A DNA stretch of 64,000 nt, taken from assembly GCA_913045225.1 (NCBI GenBank), contig CAJWPC010000003.1:156705-220704 (forward strand). Direction: 5' to 3'. The position numbers and the translations under genes were made by a program. The notes beneath the pieces are model-generated. The model worked only from the letters and a program-made list of their open reading frames with translations, did no database searches and was not told the origin of the DNA. The DNA is from an uncultured Rhodobiaceae bacterium. Lineage in GTDB: Bacteria > Pseudomonadota > Alphaproteobacteria > Rhizobiales > TMED25. Below, one piece after another: positions 42,270-52,297 of this stretch (the stretch's first letter is position 1; each line of letters opens with the position of its first letter).

Positions 42270-43394
42270 ATGAAATTTTTAAAATTGGACAGATCTGTGA
42301 TGCGTAATTTTGGCATGATAGAAAAAAATAGAGTAATTACTGTAAAGACAAATGTACTATCCATCATAATTAATTTATACAGAAATAAAGCACCCAACAT
42401 ACTATCCTTAGTAGTTTTTGGGATCAATGATAGTAGTTGCTCCGAGTTGATTGCGGGTAATGTTTATAGGAAACAGGTTGATTACCCAAAAATATTTAAA
42501 CTGCGATTGATAAACAAGCCTTATATTATATACAAGACATTGCAGGCCTCATTGCTGAAAAGGCTATTAAAAATTTTAGCAGATAACAATAAAGAGGATG
42601 AACTTACTTTTCTAATTTTTAATGGGTCCATATCACCCGATAATATTTTTGATAGCATCAAGACAAATCACAGGCGTGTTTATATCGAGAATGGTTTTTT
42701 CCCAAATACACTGCAAATAGATTGCCGTGGAGTAAATGCAGCCAACTCATTACCAAGAGAAGCTGGGTATTATCTAAATCAACCAAACTATGGGGCACAA
42801 GATTTACCGACCAAGGTTCAAGTAAGAAAATTAAAGCTTAGCTATCCATTTACCCCGCTACCAGATGACTATATATTTTTCCCTTTTCAAATTCCGTCAG
42901 ATCAACAGATTAGGGTTCATTCGAGATGGATAAAGACGATGGATGATTTTATGAACTTAATAATATCATTTGCTGCCAAATATCCAGATAAAAATTTTGT
43001 AATTAAGGAGCACCCAAGTTTTAAGCAATCTATAGCTGGAAAATACCCGCCAAGAAAAAATATACTTTTTGCAAATGGCAACAGCACAGAGGAACTAATA
43101 AAAAATGCACGGCTTGTTATAACACTTAATTCAACAGTTGGTATCGAGGCATTATTATTTGGTAAGCCAGTTATAACACTTGCTGATGCATGTTATAATG
43201 TAGATGGCCTTGTAAGGCACGCCAACAATATAAAAAAATTAAATGAGTTTATCATGGATGAAGGTTGGTTGCCCGATGAGAGATTACGAATACAGTTTTT
43301 AGGTTATATATGGAATAAATATCTTTTTCATGGTTACTTTAATAATTTGCCGTCTGATACTTTATTAAAGATTGAGAATATTGTAAAATTATAG
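42270..43394 (+). CDS. Capsule-polysaccharide type (KpsS/KpsC-like) glycosyltransferase
   Basis: 374 aa. VYIENGFFPNTLQIDCRGVN and FAAKYPDKNFVIKEHPSF, then ITLNSTVGIEALLFGKPVIT, match the capsular polysaccharide synthesis family that contains beta-Kdo transferases. It would act at the cytoplasmic face on a lipid-linked glycan. No other capsule or LPS genes lie nearby, so its acceptor is unknown. No good ribosome site precedes the ATG. It lies right after tRNA-Arg(CCT), a position often used by acquired genes. Confidence 0.78.
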   Translation: MKFLKLDRSVMRNFGMIEKNRVITVKTNVLSIIINLYRNKAPNILSLVVFGINDSSCSELIAGNVYRKQVDYPKIFKLRLINKPYIIYKTLQASLLKRLLKILADNNKEDELTFLIFNGSISPDNIFDSIKTNHRRVYIENGFFPNTLQIDCRGVNAANSLPREAGYYLNQPNYGAQDLPTKVQVRKLKLSYPFTPLPDDYIFFPFQIPSDQQIRVHSRWIKTMDDFMNLIISFAAKYPDKNFVIKEHPSFKQSIAGKYPPRKNILFANGNSTEELIKNARLVITLNSTVGIEALLFGKPVITLADACYNVDGLVRHANNIKKLNEFIMDEGWLPDERLRIQFLGYIWNKYLFHGYFNNLPSDTLLKIENIVKL

Positions 43395-43444
43395 ATAAAA
43401 TGTATGATTTTGTTGTGATTTTTTTTTGATATGGAGGCTTGCTA

Positions 43445-43996
43445 ATGGATACAAAAATTGGGAATGTTTTCGCTGTAAGTAAAAAAGAGTCGCATGAATT
43501 TTCAAAAGAAGGTCAGGAGGAAATAAACCTGATAACTATGCACGGTGTTGAAGGTGATGCGCATGCAGGAAAATATGTTAAACATAGATCCCGAGTAAAA
43601 AAAGATCCGAACCAACTTAACATTAGACAAGTTCACCTAATGACTTCTGAGCTTATAGAAGAATTTCAAGGGGCAGGTCATAACATTAAGCCAGGGGACC
43701 TAGGGGAGAATATAACAACAGTCGGTATTGATTTGATAAATCTACCAAAGGGTACGATTTTGAAAATTGGACTTGAAGCAGAAGTTGAAATAACTGGACT
43801 TAGAGAGCCATGCAAACAAATTGAAGATTTTCAAGATGGATTATTGAAGAGAGTAATTTCAAAGAATAACTCAGGAAAGTTAGATGTAAAGTCAGGGGTG
43901 ATGTCAATAGTTACACAGGGCGGCACTGTCAGGCCTGGAGACAAAATAAAAGTTATTTATCCAAATCTACCTTATCTAGAATTAGAGTTTGTGTAA
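43445..43996 (+). CDS. MOSC-domain protein
   Basis: 183 aa from the ATG at 43445, chosen because GGAGG at 43433-43437 is spaced 7 bases; a TTG at 43439 is in frame. MHGVEGDAHAG, IRQVHLMTSELIEEF, PGDLGENITTVGIDL and the conserved Cys in GLREPCKQIEDF define the MOSC (molybdenum cofactor sulfurase C-terminal) domain, which binds Moco or moves sulfur. A stand-alone MOSC protein like YiiM; the substrate is unknown. Confidence 0.9.
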   Translation: MDTKIGNVFAVSKKESHEFSKEGQEEINLITMHGVEGDAHAGKYVKHRSRVKKDPNQLNIRQVHLMTSELIEEFQGAGHNIKPGDLGENITTVGIDLINLPKGTILKIGLEAEVEITGLREPCKQIEDFQDGLLKRVISKNNSGKLDVKSGVMSIVTQGGTVRPGDKIKVIYPNLPYLELEFV

Positions 43997-44013
43997 ATCC
44001 GAAGTTCGATTAA

Positions 44014-44961
44014 TTACTCTCTCCATTGATGGCTTTCTACGGGAAATAAATCATTCAATGTAGGTTTAACTTTTATGAGCTTTTGCTCGTGGAGATAGTT
44101 AATTAATTTATTAATATTTTTTATATTAGGCTCTGTAAGTCCATGCGGATAAGGATCATTATCAAATAGCTCAATAATTTCTGACCATTGTCTGTCAACC
44201 CAAGGTAGAAGTGTTGCACCCAACTTCCGCTTTAGTGCTTTTTCTTTGCTTTTGCTGTATGCCTTGAATATGCTATATCCAAGCTCTGGATATTTTGTAA
44301 TTACATCATGGTGGATCATCACGCAGTGATTTATTGGGTAAATACCGCTTGTTTCAAAATATTTTTTTTCTACTTCTGCATAGTTATTTATAAGTGGTCT
44401 CAGCACCCTATCTTTTGGTGATTTTTTAAGATCAAGTGGTCTTGGGGCAACATAGGCATCAAGCTCTCCGTTTATCAATAATTCCTCTGGGTCACCGCTA
44501 ATTAGTTTCACGTTTGCCTCTGTTGGCGGTATAAATCTTTGTGTTTTGTTCGCATACCAATAAATCGAGCTCCAGTGGAGATCATACTCTTCTAATAAAA
44601 TACCTCGAAGCCACACTGCAGCTGTTTGTGAATACTCCTTAATACCAACCTTAGAATTCTCTAAATCAGTTATACTATTTAAATTACTGTCTTTTCGAAC
44701 CCAAATTATGCCATGTCGAAAACCTCGATTAACAAAGACGGGTATTGCTGTCATTTGGCAAATATCTCGCTCACGCATCATGCAATAGTTTGATAATGAG
44801 AACTCAGATACTTGAAAATTTTCCTGATTGAGTATTTTTTTATATATATCTGGCAGGTCTGATGGCACATATTCTAGATTATAGTTGTCCATAGGGCCGG
44901 AAATATTGAGGGTAAATTCGTAGTCACCACCCATTATATTTATTTTTTTAAATGGGGTCAT
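44014..44961 (-). CDS. Periplasmic-binding-fold protein, 4,5-dihydroxyphthalate decarboxylase-like
   Basis: 315 aa, type II periplasmic-binding fold: SEFSLSNYCMMRERDICQMT, IPVFVNRGFRHGIIWVRKDS, LENSKVGIKEYSQTAAVWLR and LDAYVAPRPLDL. It lacks a signal peptide, as do proteins annotated as 4,5-dihydroxyphthalate decarboxylase, so a cytoplasmic enzyme or sensor is more likely than an ABC transporter component. No permease genes are adjacent. The name is a family label and the reaction is not shown. Confidence 0.75.
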   Translation of the reverse strand: MTPFKKINIMGGDYEFTLNISGPMDNYNLEYVPSDLPDIYKKILNQENFQVSEFSLSNYCMMRERDICQMTAIPVFVNRGFRHGIIWVRKDSNLNSITDLENSKVGIKEYSQTAAVWLRGILLEEYDLHWSSIYWYANKTQRFIPPTEANVKLISGDPEELLINGELDAYVAPRPLDLKKSPKDRVLRPLINNYAEVEKKYFETSGIYPINHCVMIHHDVITKYPELGYSIFKAYSKSKEKALKRKLGATLLPWVDRQWSEIIELFDNDPYPHGLTEPNIKNINKLINYLHEQKLIKVKPTLNDLFPVESHQWRE

Positions 44962-45001
44962 TGCACGCTTTAATTGCTACAGTGAAGCTAAATGACTAAT
45001 T

Positions 45002-45526
45002 CTAACTAGCAGCAGCATTCTTGCTATTTTTCGCAAGTTGACCTTCAATATTTGTAACTGCTTCAATTTCTTTTATACCACGTGCTCTTGAGACTTCTTT
45101 TGCAAGACGATCGAGTGCTGATTCATATAATTGCCTCTCGGAGTATGATTGCTCGGACTGGCTGGGGTTTCTATGCAGGTCTCTTACAACTTCAGACAAG
45201 GCAATAATATCACCCGAATTGATTTTGGTTTCATACTCTTGAGCTCGTCTGCTCCACATCGTTTTTTTTACTTTTGCATTGCTTTTAAGAATTGAAAATG
45301 CTTCATCTATCAAATTTGTATCTGATATCGCCCTCATACCTGTCGACTCTACTTTATTTGTTGGCACTCTAAGTGTCATTTTATCTTCTTCAAAGTAGAT
45401 GACATATAGTTCGAGTTTCATTCCGGCTATTTCTTGTTCAAGTATATCCGTAATCTTACCCACCCCATGTGATGGATAAACTACATATTCGTTTATTTTG
45501 TAATTTTTATTTACCTTGTTTGCCAT
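45002..45526 (-). CDS. carD: CarD/CdnL-type transcription regulator
   Basis: 174 aa. The N-terminal RNA-polymerase-interacting Tudor-like domain is NEYVVYPSHGVGKITDI with VIYFEEDKMTLRVPTNK; the C-terminal helical DNA-binding part includes MWSRRAQEYETKINSGDI and YESALDRLAKEVSRARG. It stabilises the open promoter complex at rRNA and other promoters. A ferredoxin gene lies 22 bases upstream on the same strand, a neighbourhood widespread in Alphaproteobacteria. Confidence 0.93.
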   Translation of the reverse strand: MANKVNKNYKINEYVVYPSHGVGKITDILEQEIAGMKLELYVIYFEEDKMTLRVPTNKVESTGMRAISDTNLIDEAFSILKSNAKVKKTMWSRRAQEYETKINSGDIIALSEVVRDLHRNPSQSEQSYSERQLYESALDRLAKEVSRARGIKEIEAVTNIEGQLAKNSKNAAAS

Positions 45527-45548
45527 TATTTGAGCTTCCTTATTTTAA

Positions 45549-45887
45549 TCAGTCTCCGGTTCCAGGTTTTTCTGAAAAATATTCTTGTAATTTATTTTTC
45601 TTGTCCTTAAATTCGTCAGCATCAACAGGTGAGTCTTTTTTCATCGTTATATTTGGCCAAATTTCAGAATATTTCTTGTTTAGTTCAAGGTATTCTTCCA
45701 TACCTGGTTCTGTGTCAGGAAGAATTGCTTCAGCAGGACATTCTGGTTCACAAACACCGCAATCAATACATTCATCAGGGTGAATAACTAGCATATTTTC
45801 CCCCTCATAAAAGCAATCAACAGGACATACCTCAACACAATCCATATATTTACATTTAATACAGGCTTGATTTACAACGTAGGTCAT
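45549..45887 (-). CDS. fdxA: Ferredoxin FdxA (7Fe type)
   Basis: 112 aa. The cysteines [18 protein letters not shown] and [12 protein letters not shown] provide one 3Fe-4S and one 4Fe-4S cluster, as in FdxA/ferredoxin II. The C-terminal 50 residues form the usual helical tail. It is a low-potential electron carrier in the cytoplasm. It lies between the helicase and carD genes; the small S4-domain gene often found between helicase and fdxA is absent here. Confidence 0.94.
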   Translation of the reverse strand: MTYVVNQACIKCKYMDCVEVCPVDCFYEGENMLVIHPDECIDCGVCEPECPAEAILPDTEPGMEEYLELNKKYSEIWPNITMKKDSPVDADEFKDKKNKLQEYFSEKPGTGD

Positions 45888-45951
45888 TTATGTCTTTCTA
45901 AGGATATTAACTTTTCATGAACCATGAGATGAATACTTATAACAGAAAAAT

Positions 45952-48435
45952 CTAATGATTTGAAGCATTGTTAAATTTTTTTAATACTGAAAATGGATTA
46001 ATCTCACTATACTCAAACTCATTGTACGGCATCTCGTTTATTTTTTTCTTTATCCAAAATTGATCTTTATCTTTTTTGGTATTTTTAATTTTAGTAAAAT
46101 CAAGATCTCGAAGTAGCTTCTCTATTAAATTTTTTTTCAGTTCCATTTTCTTTATCAGTTCATTATCAAGTATGAATTTAGAAGATTTTTCTTTTTGCAT
46201 TTTTTCTCTGATAGAAGATAGCACATTTTCAACAAAGTCAGGTCTTATAAAGCGATTACCAGAATGGAAATAGCCCAGATTTTGGTAAAAAATTGTATCG
46301 GGCTTATTCTCAATAATCTTTTCATTCCTTACCTGTCCGCGAGCGCAAGGGTTCCCAACATTGATGTTATGTAATTTAATTCTGAGCGAGAATTCATTAT
46401 CTTCGAATATTTTTTTAAAGTATAAAAAATTTTCACCAATAAATATACCATATGATCGAAGCTCCCTTTTTTCTTCTTTTGTTAGCTGATCAAATTCTAT
46501 CCCAAGCTTACTTTTCTGAATTACTCCCAGCTTCTCTACTATTGAAAATTGTATTGCTGAGAGAGGGCTTTTAAGCTTCGCATTATTAAACTTTACAAGC
46601 CCTGGTAGCACCTTCTTAATATGAAAAGAAAGCCAATTCTCGAGCTTATTTTGTAATTTCTTTCTATTACTTATATCGAGAAAATCATCAGCCAACAGCT
46701 GGATTTTTGGTAGCAATATATTCGAACTACTTGATATTGATGCAATTGTCATATTTTTCCATAATAACTCATTCATATTCGATAGTTGGAAATCCTCACT
46801 ATCTGAAAAAAGTATAGTTCTTGCCTGCTCGTTTATTTTTGTGTGAATGATATTATTTAGCTTACTTTTTGCTGATTTATTTAATTTAGCTGTTGATTGA
46901 TGTTTAAATTTCAATCCTTCAACTGTGCCCAAGGAAATATTTCCAACATTAATCTTATTCTTTTCATCAACTTTAATATTTTTTAGGTCCGCATAATTAA
47001 CAAGGATACTTGTCCTTTTATCAATAAATCTTTGCATAAGTCTATCATGCAATTTATCGGATAATTTATCTTCAATGGTCCTTGTTTTCTTCTGCCAGTG
47101 CTTTGAGTCCTGAACCCAGCCACTCTTATTAGCTATGAAGTTACATGTTCTGATGAAAGAAATTTTATTTGATAAGCCATCGATATCACCATTATATTTT
47201 GCGCAATATTTTACTTCCTTATCAAACCATTCTTCATCCACATACCCACCTGACTCAGTTATATCACAGAAAATCTTTAGTACTATTTTTGCATGGTTAT
47301 CTATGCCGGTTTGCCTATAGTCTGGTATCTGGCAGAGATCCCACAGCAGCTTTAATTCGTCAATTTTTAATTTTCTATCACTTAATAACTTGTTCTCATT
47401 GATATATTCTAATGTTTGCTGATCTTCACCAGGTTTAACCGATTTAAGGTAAGGCAAATCTGGTTTTTCGTTCAAGCTATCGATCATACTTTTAAGGGAA
47501 TTGAACTTTATATCACCATTACGCCATTTGATATTATCTACTGTCGCGAACTTATGGTTCTCAACTGAGCTTACTATGTTGGGATCTAATTCAGGGTTTG
47601 GATATGTCATACAGAAAGTGCCATTATTCATATATCTCCCTGCACGACCTGCAATTTGTCCAACTTCATGGGGATAGAGATATCTGTATTTATTACCATC
47701 AAATTTTTTGATTGAGTCGAATGCTATATGATCAATGTCCATATTTAATCCCATCCCAATCGCATCAGTGGCAACTAGATAGTCTGCTTGCCCTGACTGA
47801 TATAGCTCAACTTGGGAATTGCGTGTTCTTGGAGATAAAGCTCCAAGAACCACTGCGGCCCCTCCATTTTGCTGTCTCACAAAATCAGCAATTTCATATA
47901 CACGATTTATCGAAAATGCAATTATTGCTGTTCTCTTTCTTAATCTTGAGACCTTTTTTGAATTTTCATATGTTAATTTTGAAAATCTTGTTTTTTTTAT
48001 GACTTCGATGTCTGGGATGATTTTCTTTAATATCATCTCTATTGTTTCAGAACCTAGAAATACAGTCTCAATTGACCCCCTCGCCTCAAATATTCTCTTT
48101 GTAAATACATGCCCGCGCTCAATATCATTTGCGAGTTGTATCTCGTCAATCGCAATAAACTCAAAAGGTAAATCTGTTGGCATTGCTTCAACTGTGCATA
48201 TATAATATTTTGGAAATTTTGGTATATATTTTTCTTCGCCAGTGACAAGCGCAACCGACTGCGCACCTATTTTACTCGATATCTTATCATATAGCTCTCG
48301 TGCAAGGAGTCTTAATGGAACTCCGATCATACCAGTGTCATAGCCAAGCATCATATTGATTGCCTGATGAGTTTTACCAGTATTAGTTGGGCCCAATATT
48401 GCTTTTATTTTTGGATTTGTTTTTCTACTCATCAT
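45952..48435 (-). CDS. SUV3-like RNA/DNA helicase
   Basis: About 827 aa. Walker A is GPTNTGKTHQA and the Walker B box DEIQLA (DEVQ/DEIQ type, diagnostic of SUV3/MgpS rather than DEAD). VATDAIGMGLNMDIDHI and QIAGRAGRY give motifs V and VI. The rest is a long Lys-rich C-terminal region, with no CxxC cluster noticed. An upstream in-frame start would give 842 aa, but it adds an unlikely hydrophobic stretch; the ATG at 48435 (or 48432) matches the family start. Probable roles are RNA turnover or genome maintenance. Confidence 0.85.
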   Translation of the reverse strand: MMSRKTNPKIKAILGPTNTGKTHQAINMMLGYDTGMIGVPLRLLARELYDKISSKIGAQSVALVTGEEKYIPKFPKYYICTVEAMPTDLPFEFIAIDEIQLANDIERGHVFTKRIFEARGSIETVFLGSETIEMILKKIIPDIEVIKKTRFSKLTYENSKKVSRLRKRTAIIAFSINRVYEIADFVRQQNGGAAVVLGALSPRTRNSQVELYQSGQADYLVATDAIGMGLNMDIDHIAFDSIKKFDGNKYRYLYPHEVGQIAGRAGRYMNNGTFCMTYPNPELDPNIVSSVENHKFATVDNIKWRNGDIKFNSLKSMIDSLNEKPDLPYLKSVKPGEDQQTLEYINENKLLSDRKLKIDELKLLWDLCQIPDYRQTGIDNHAKIVLKIFCDITESGGYVDEEWFDKEVKYCAKYNGDIDGLSNKISFIRTCNFIANKSGWVQDSKHWQKKTRTIEDKLSDKLHDRLMQRFIDKRTSILVNYADLKNIKVDEKNKINVGNISLGTVEGLKFKHQSTAKLNKSAKSKLNNIIHTKINEQARTILFSDSEDFQLSNMNELLWKNMTIASISSSSNILLPKIQLLADDFLDISNRKKLQNKLENWLSFHIKKVLPGLVKFNNAKLKSPLSAIQFSIVEKLGVIQKSKLGIEFDQLTKEEKRELRSYGIFIGENFLYFKKIFEDNEFSLRIKLHNINVGNPCARGQVRNEKIIENKPDTIFYQNLGYFHSGNRFIRPDFVENVLSSIREKMQKEKSSKFILDNELIKKMELKKNLIEKLLRDLDFTKIKNTKKDKDQFWIKKKINEMPYNEFEYSEINPFSVLKKFNNASNH

Positions 48436-48570
48436 TGTAATTAACAAAAGATTTATGAAAATAGAACATTGGAGGAACAAATCATGTCCGAATCAGTGAT
48501 ATACACTAATTCATTTTTTGTTCCATACTACATTTAGTACATTAATTTTGATTAGTACATATAAAAATAA

Positions 48571-49425
48571 TCAAAAAACTATAGATTTACCATTTATTGA
48601 TAAGTCAACTAAGTCAATTGATCCAGAAATACCTTCACTCGCATTTATGCTGATTGGTATTAAGAATATAAATTCATCTTTGATGGTAATTTTCATAAGC
48701 TGTAGCATGAAAAGTGGCACAGGATTATCTTCATATTTCTTCATTTCTTTATCCGAAAATCCAACAAGTGGTATGAATTTTGCAGTACAAATATTTTGTT
48801 CGAGTTCTTGTGCAAATTGTATCGAAAATATTCTTCTTCCATCAGTAACTTCCCATTCTCCCGTACATATATCTTTATTGTGATACATAGACATTTCAAT
48901 CATACTTGAAATTGGATCTATAGTTTGCACATTTAGTCTTTCATAGAGCCTTATAAGTTTATTTTCTTTTATTTCAGGTCTTGCCAATATGTTATGTTTT
49001 CCATTTCGATAAACTATACTGACATGACCAACGCCTTTTTTTGTTTCAATATGGTTATTATAAAATTTTGGTTGTATATCATTTTTACTCAATATACCTC
49101 TTGCTGAGAATGTCCAAATTGAATTTGAGAAAAGATCTCCGATGCCTTGTGTTTTTACGGTAGCGTTTGAAAAGTACTGCGCTTCTCCAAAGTTAACTTC
49201 AAAGTTAAGTTTTGCAATTTTTAACCCTAGTGATTTGATGTCGTATTCTAGATTTATTTGATCGTCAATGAAGTATCTTTTTTCAATATCATATTCGAAT
49301 CTATCGTTTAACTCATTACCATCCACGGTTGAGCACATGCTAAATAACAAAATGATAGTTATCATAAAAAAAACCAAAATTGGCTGGATAGTTAATTTAA
49401 GAATTATATGCTTCATAAGTGACAA
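48571..49425 (-). CDS. DUF3108 exported protein
   Basis: 284 aa with a long N-terminal hydrophobic export signal. EYDIKSLGLKIAKLNFEV, YRNGKHNILARPEI and QTIDPISSMIEMSM with DGRRIFSIQF are the DUF3108 pattern. In Alphaproteobacteria this gene commonly sits divergent from rpmB, as here. It is presumed periplasmic or envelope-associated; function unknown. Confidence 0.82.
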   Translation of the reverse strand: MSLMKHIILKLTIQPILVFFMITIILLFSMCSTVDGNELNDRFEYDIEKRYFIDDQINLEYDIKSLGLKIAKLNFEVNFGEAQYFSNATVKTQGIGDLFSNSIWTFSARGILSKNDIQPKFYNNHIETKKGVGHVSIVYRNGKHNILARPEIKENKLIRLYERLNVQTIDPISSMIEMSMYHNKDICTGEWEVTDGRRIFSIQFAQELEQNICTAKFIPLVGFSDKEMKKYEDNPVPLFMLQLMKITIKDEFIFLIPISINASEGISGSIDLVDLSINGKSIVF

Positions 49426-49511
49426 ATCTTAACTTGAATTAGTAAAATAAGTATGACTTTATATTTATGTTAGCAAGATTTTTTTTTATTCAAATATAAT
49501 AAATATTGAAG

Positions 49512-49540
49512 TTGACGGATTGTTGGTGAGGGTTTATATA
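49512..49540 (+). promoter_or_regulatory. Promoter of rpmB
   Basis: TTGACG (49512-49517), a 17-base spacer, then TATATA (49535-49540), 33 bases before the rpmB start. A good sigma-70 match, fitting a ribosomal protein gene. Confidence 0.6.
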
Positions 49541-49573
49541 CTGTCTATTAGTGCTTTAATCGGAGATTAAATA

Positions 49574-49867
49574 ATGTCAAGAAAATGTGAATTAACAGGT
49601 AAAGCTGTGATGTCGGGGAATAATGTTAGTCATGCTAATAACAAAAACCGTCGTAAATTCCTACCTAATCTGCACCAAGTCACACTTCGAAGTAACTTGT
49701 TAGATGAAAAGGTTTATTTGAGAGTATCTTCAAAGGCTCTACGTAGTGTTGAGCACAGAGGCGGACTTGACGAATTTCTCATGAAAGAATCGAAAGAGAA
49801 TCTATCATCAAAAGCCCAATCAATCAAAAAGCGTGTTCAAAAAGCAGCAAACGGTGCTCAAAGCTGA
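49574..49867 (+). CDS. rpmB: 50S ribosomal protein L28
   Basis: 97 aa. [20 protein letters not shown] at the start, [15 protein letters not shown] and [16 protein letters not shown] are the L28 signature segments, and the length is that of the alphaproteobacterial long form. A strong promoter precedes it. The stop codon shares one base with the ATG of the next gene (TGATG). Confidence 0.97.
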   Translation: MSRKCELTGKAVMSGNNVSHANNKNRRKFLPNLHQVTLRSNLLDEKVYLRVSSKALRSVEHRGGLDEFLMKESKENLSSKAQSIKKRVQKAANGAQS

Positions 49868-50475
49868 TGTTGAATAAGAAAAGGTTACTTCTTATTTTGT
49901 GTATGGTAACCGTAATACTCATATCAAATATTTTAGTTCAATACCCTGTTATGTTATGGGGTTTAGAAGATTTACTTACATGGGCAGCATTTACATACCC
50001 TATTGCTTTTTTCATCACAGATATTACCAATAGAACTTATGGAGAAGTGGTAGCACGACGAATTGTCTATTGGGGATTTATTACAGCCGTCGCTCTATCT
50101 TTTTATTTTGCAACTCCAAGGATTGCTATCGCATCAGGCAGTGCATTTTTATTGTCACAATTAATTGATATACAAATCTTTACAAAGTTAAGTAAATTCC
50201 AGTGGTGGAAAGCTCCATTGGTATCCTCCACACTTGGATCTATAATCGATACAATTCTATTTTTTACAATTGCCTTTTCGGTAACTTTTTCAATGATGGG
50301 TTATGAGGATAGCTTTGCAACTGAAAATATTGTAATTCTGTCCGGATTAGCAGAATCTCCTCGATGGTTGATGTGGGCATTTGGTGATTTTGCGGTTAAA
50401 TTATTTGTTGCTATAATGTTATTGATACCATTCAAGGTTATCTATTTTAGATATCATAATAAATTAAAAGCTTAA
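49867..50475 (+). CDS. Queuosine precursor transporter (VUT/YhhQ family)
   Basis: 202 aa with six probable membrane helices. TYPIAFFITDITNRTYGEVVAR is the family's conserved second segment, and STLGSIIDTILFFTIAF a later one. Known members import preQ0/preQ1 for queuosine in tRNA anticodons. The ATG overlaps the rpmB stop by one base, so the pair is co-transcribed. The gene ends exactly where the convergent cobT ends. Confidence 0.9.
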   Translation: MLNKKRLLLILCMVTVILISNILVQYPVMLWGLEDLLTWAAFTYPIAFFITDITNRTYGEVVARRIVYWGFITAVALSFYFATPRIAIASGSAFLLSQLIDIQIFTKLSKFQWWKAPLVSSTLGSIIDTILFFTIAFSVTFSMMGYEDSFATENIVILSGLAESPRWLMWAFGDFAVKLFVAIMLLIPFKVIYFRYHNKLKA

Positions 50476-52287
50476 TTATTTATTCTCATTCTCATCAAAT
50501 AATTCAGCAAGCTTCTCTGTCATAGCACCACCGAGCTCCTCAACATCGATAATTGTAACTGCTCTTTTATAATACCGTGTTACATCATGACCTATCCCAA
50601 TTGCAATAAGCTCAACATCTTGGTTGTTTTCAATCTTATTTATGACTTTTTTTAGGTGAAGTTCGAGGTAATTACCAGAATTCACAGATAAAGATGAATC
50701 ATCAACTGGAGCGCCATCTGATATGACCATCATAATTTTTCTTTGTTCTTGTCTTTTTTGAAGCCTTTCGAATGCCCATTCTAGCGCTTCCCCGTCAATA
50801 TTTTCTTTTAATATACCCTCTTTCATCATAAGACCTAAGTTTCGTTTTGATCTTCTCCAAGGTGCGTCAGCTGATTTATATATAATGTGTCTAAGGTCAT
50901 TTAATCTCCCAGGTCGCATAGGCTTTCCAGACTCAGTCCATAATTCTCGAGATTGCCCACCTTTCCAGGCCTTGGTTGTAAAACCGAGAACCTCTGCTTT
51001 TACCCCACATCGCTCTAGGGTTCTCGTTAATATATCTGCGCAAGTTGCTGCAACCATAATTGGGCGCCCTCTCATCGATCCAGAGTTATCAATTAGCAAT
51101 GTAACAACTGTATCTCTAAAATCTGTATCTCTTTCCATCTTAAATGATAATGGATGCATAGGATCTGTTACAACACGGACCAATCTGGCAGTATCGAGTG
51201 TCCCTTCTTCTAGATCAAAGTCCCATGAACGATTTTGTTGTGCCATCAATTTTCTTTGAAGCTTATTTGCTAACCTCGCTACGATTGCCTGAAGGTTTGA
51301 TATCTGTTTATCTAAATAATTCCTGAGTCTATCCAATTCTTCCAGATCGGCCATTTCTTCTGCGTTAATAATCTCATCGTATTGATTTGTGTAAATCTTA
51401 TAATCTTGCTTTCTCAAATTTTGCGAGTCATCAATTTCGCCGCTACTATCTGGTGCCGAGCTTTCCTCGCCTTCTTCATCTGCGCCCTCTAAATCATCAA
51501 GGTCAATAAGCTCTTCTGTGCTCTCGTCATCAATTACCTCAGACTCATCGGGATCGAATTCGTCACTGATTTCAGTATTTTCCTCCTCGGATCCCTCAAG
51601 TTCACTTTCTCCATCTTCATTTTTTGATGATGATGGGTCCGAATCTCCTAAACTACTTGCAATATCAAGAGCATCAAGCAGCTGCGGTATTTGACTTGCA
51701 AATAACTCTTGATTATGTATTTCATCCTTTAATTTTTTTAACTCTTCGAGCGCTTTTTCATTTATATGCGGTCTCCATAGATCAACAAATTTTCGTGTAT
51801 TACTTGGTGGCGCGAAACCAGTTAATGCTTCTCTGATAATTAAGCTGATAGCCTCTCCAATTGGAGCCTCATCTTTGTGCGTGATATTATTTAAAGTTGA
51901 ATTTCTGTAATTTTCAATATTCCTTGCATTTAAATTTGTAGCGCAACCTGGCATATCTTCTGCGCCTACGGCCTCTATTCTAGCCTCTTCAATTAAGTCA
52001 TATAACTTTTGTGCCTGAGGTGATGTGGGTTGATATTTCCTATGTATTTCTTGGTCATGATTTTTAATTTTTAATGCCATTAAATCAGCGTTACCGCGCA
52101 GGACTGCAAGTTCTGACTTATTTAGGGATGCGCCAGGGTCTCTTAACTTTATCTTCTTTCCACTTATATTTGGTGGCTCATCACTGAATATAACTTCAAG
52201 CTCAGGCTCTTCGGCAATAGATCTTGTGGCTTCTGTTATCGTTTTTTTGATGATCTCAGAAAAATTATTTTCCTTGATTTCTGGCAT
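50476..52287 (-). CDS. cobT: Cobaltochelatase subunit CobT
   Basis: 603 aa, of the aerobic B12-pathway cobaltochelatase (CobNST). A long acidic linker (Asp/Glu/Ser-rich, about residues 215-290) precedes a C-terminal VWA domain with [15 protein letters not shown], then FTTKAWKGG and [12 protein letters not shown]. It acts with the AAA+ subunit CobS to drive cobalt insertion by CobN into hydrogenobyrinate diamide. cobS is 10 bases upstream. CobN is not in the window. Confidence 0.95.
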   Translation of the reverse strand: MPEIKENNFSEIIKKTITEATRSIAEEPELEVIFSDEPPNISGKKIKLRDPGASLNKSELAVLRGNADLMALKIKNHDQEIHRKYQPTSPQAQKLYDLIEEARIEAVGAEDMPGCATNLNARNIENYRNSTLNNITHKDEAPIGEAISLIIREALTGFAPPSNTRKFVDLWRPHINEKALEELKKLKDEIHNQELFASQIPQLLDALDIASSLGDSDPSSSKNEDGESELEGSEEENTEISDEFDPDESEVIDDESTEELIDLDDLEGADEEGEESSAPDSSGEIDDSQNLRKQDYKIYTNQYDEIINAEEMADLEELDRLRNYLDKQISNLQAIVARLANKLQRKLMAQQNRSWDFDLEEGTLDTARLVRVVTDPMHPLSFKMERDTDFRDTVVTLLIDNSGSMRGRPIMVAATCADILTRTLERCGVKAEVLGFTTKAWKGGQSRELWTESGKPMRPGRLNDLRHIIYKSADAPWRRSKRNLGLMMKEGILKENIDGEALEWAFERLQKRQEQRKIMMVISDGAPVDDSSLSVNSGNYLELHLKKVINKIENNQDVELIAIGIGHDVTRYYKRAVTIIDVEELGGAMTEKLAELFDENENK

Positions 52288-52297
52288 GTCCTAGTAA

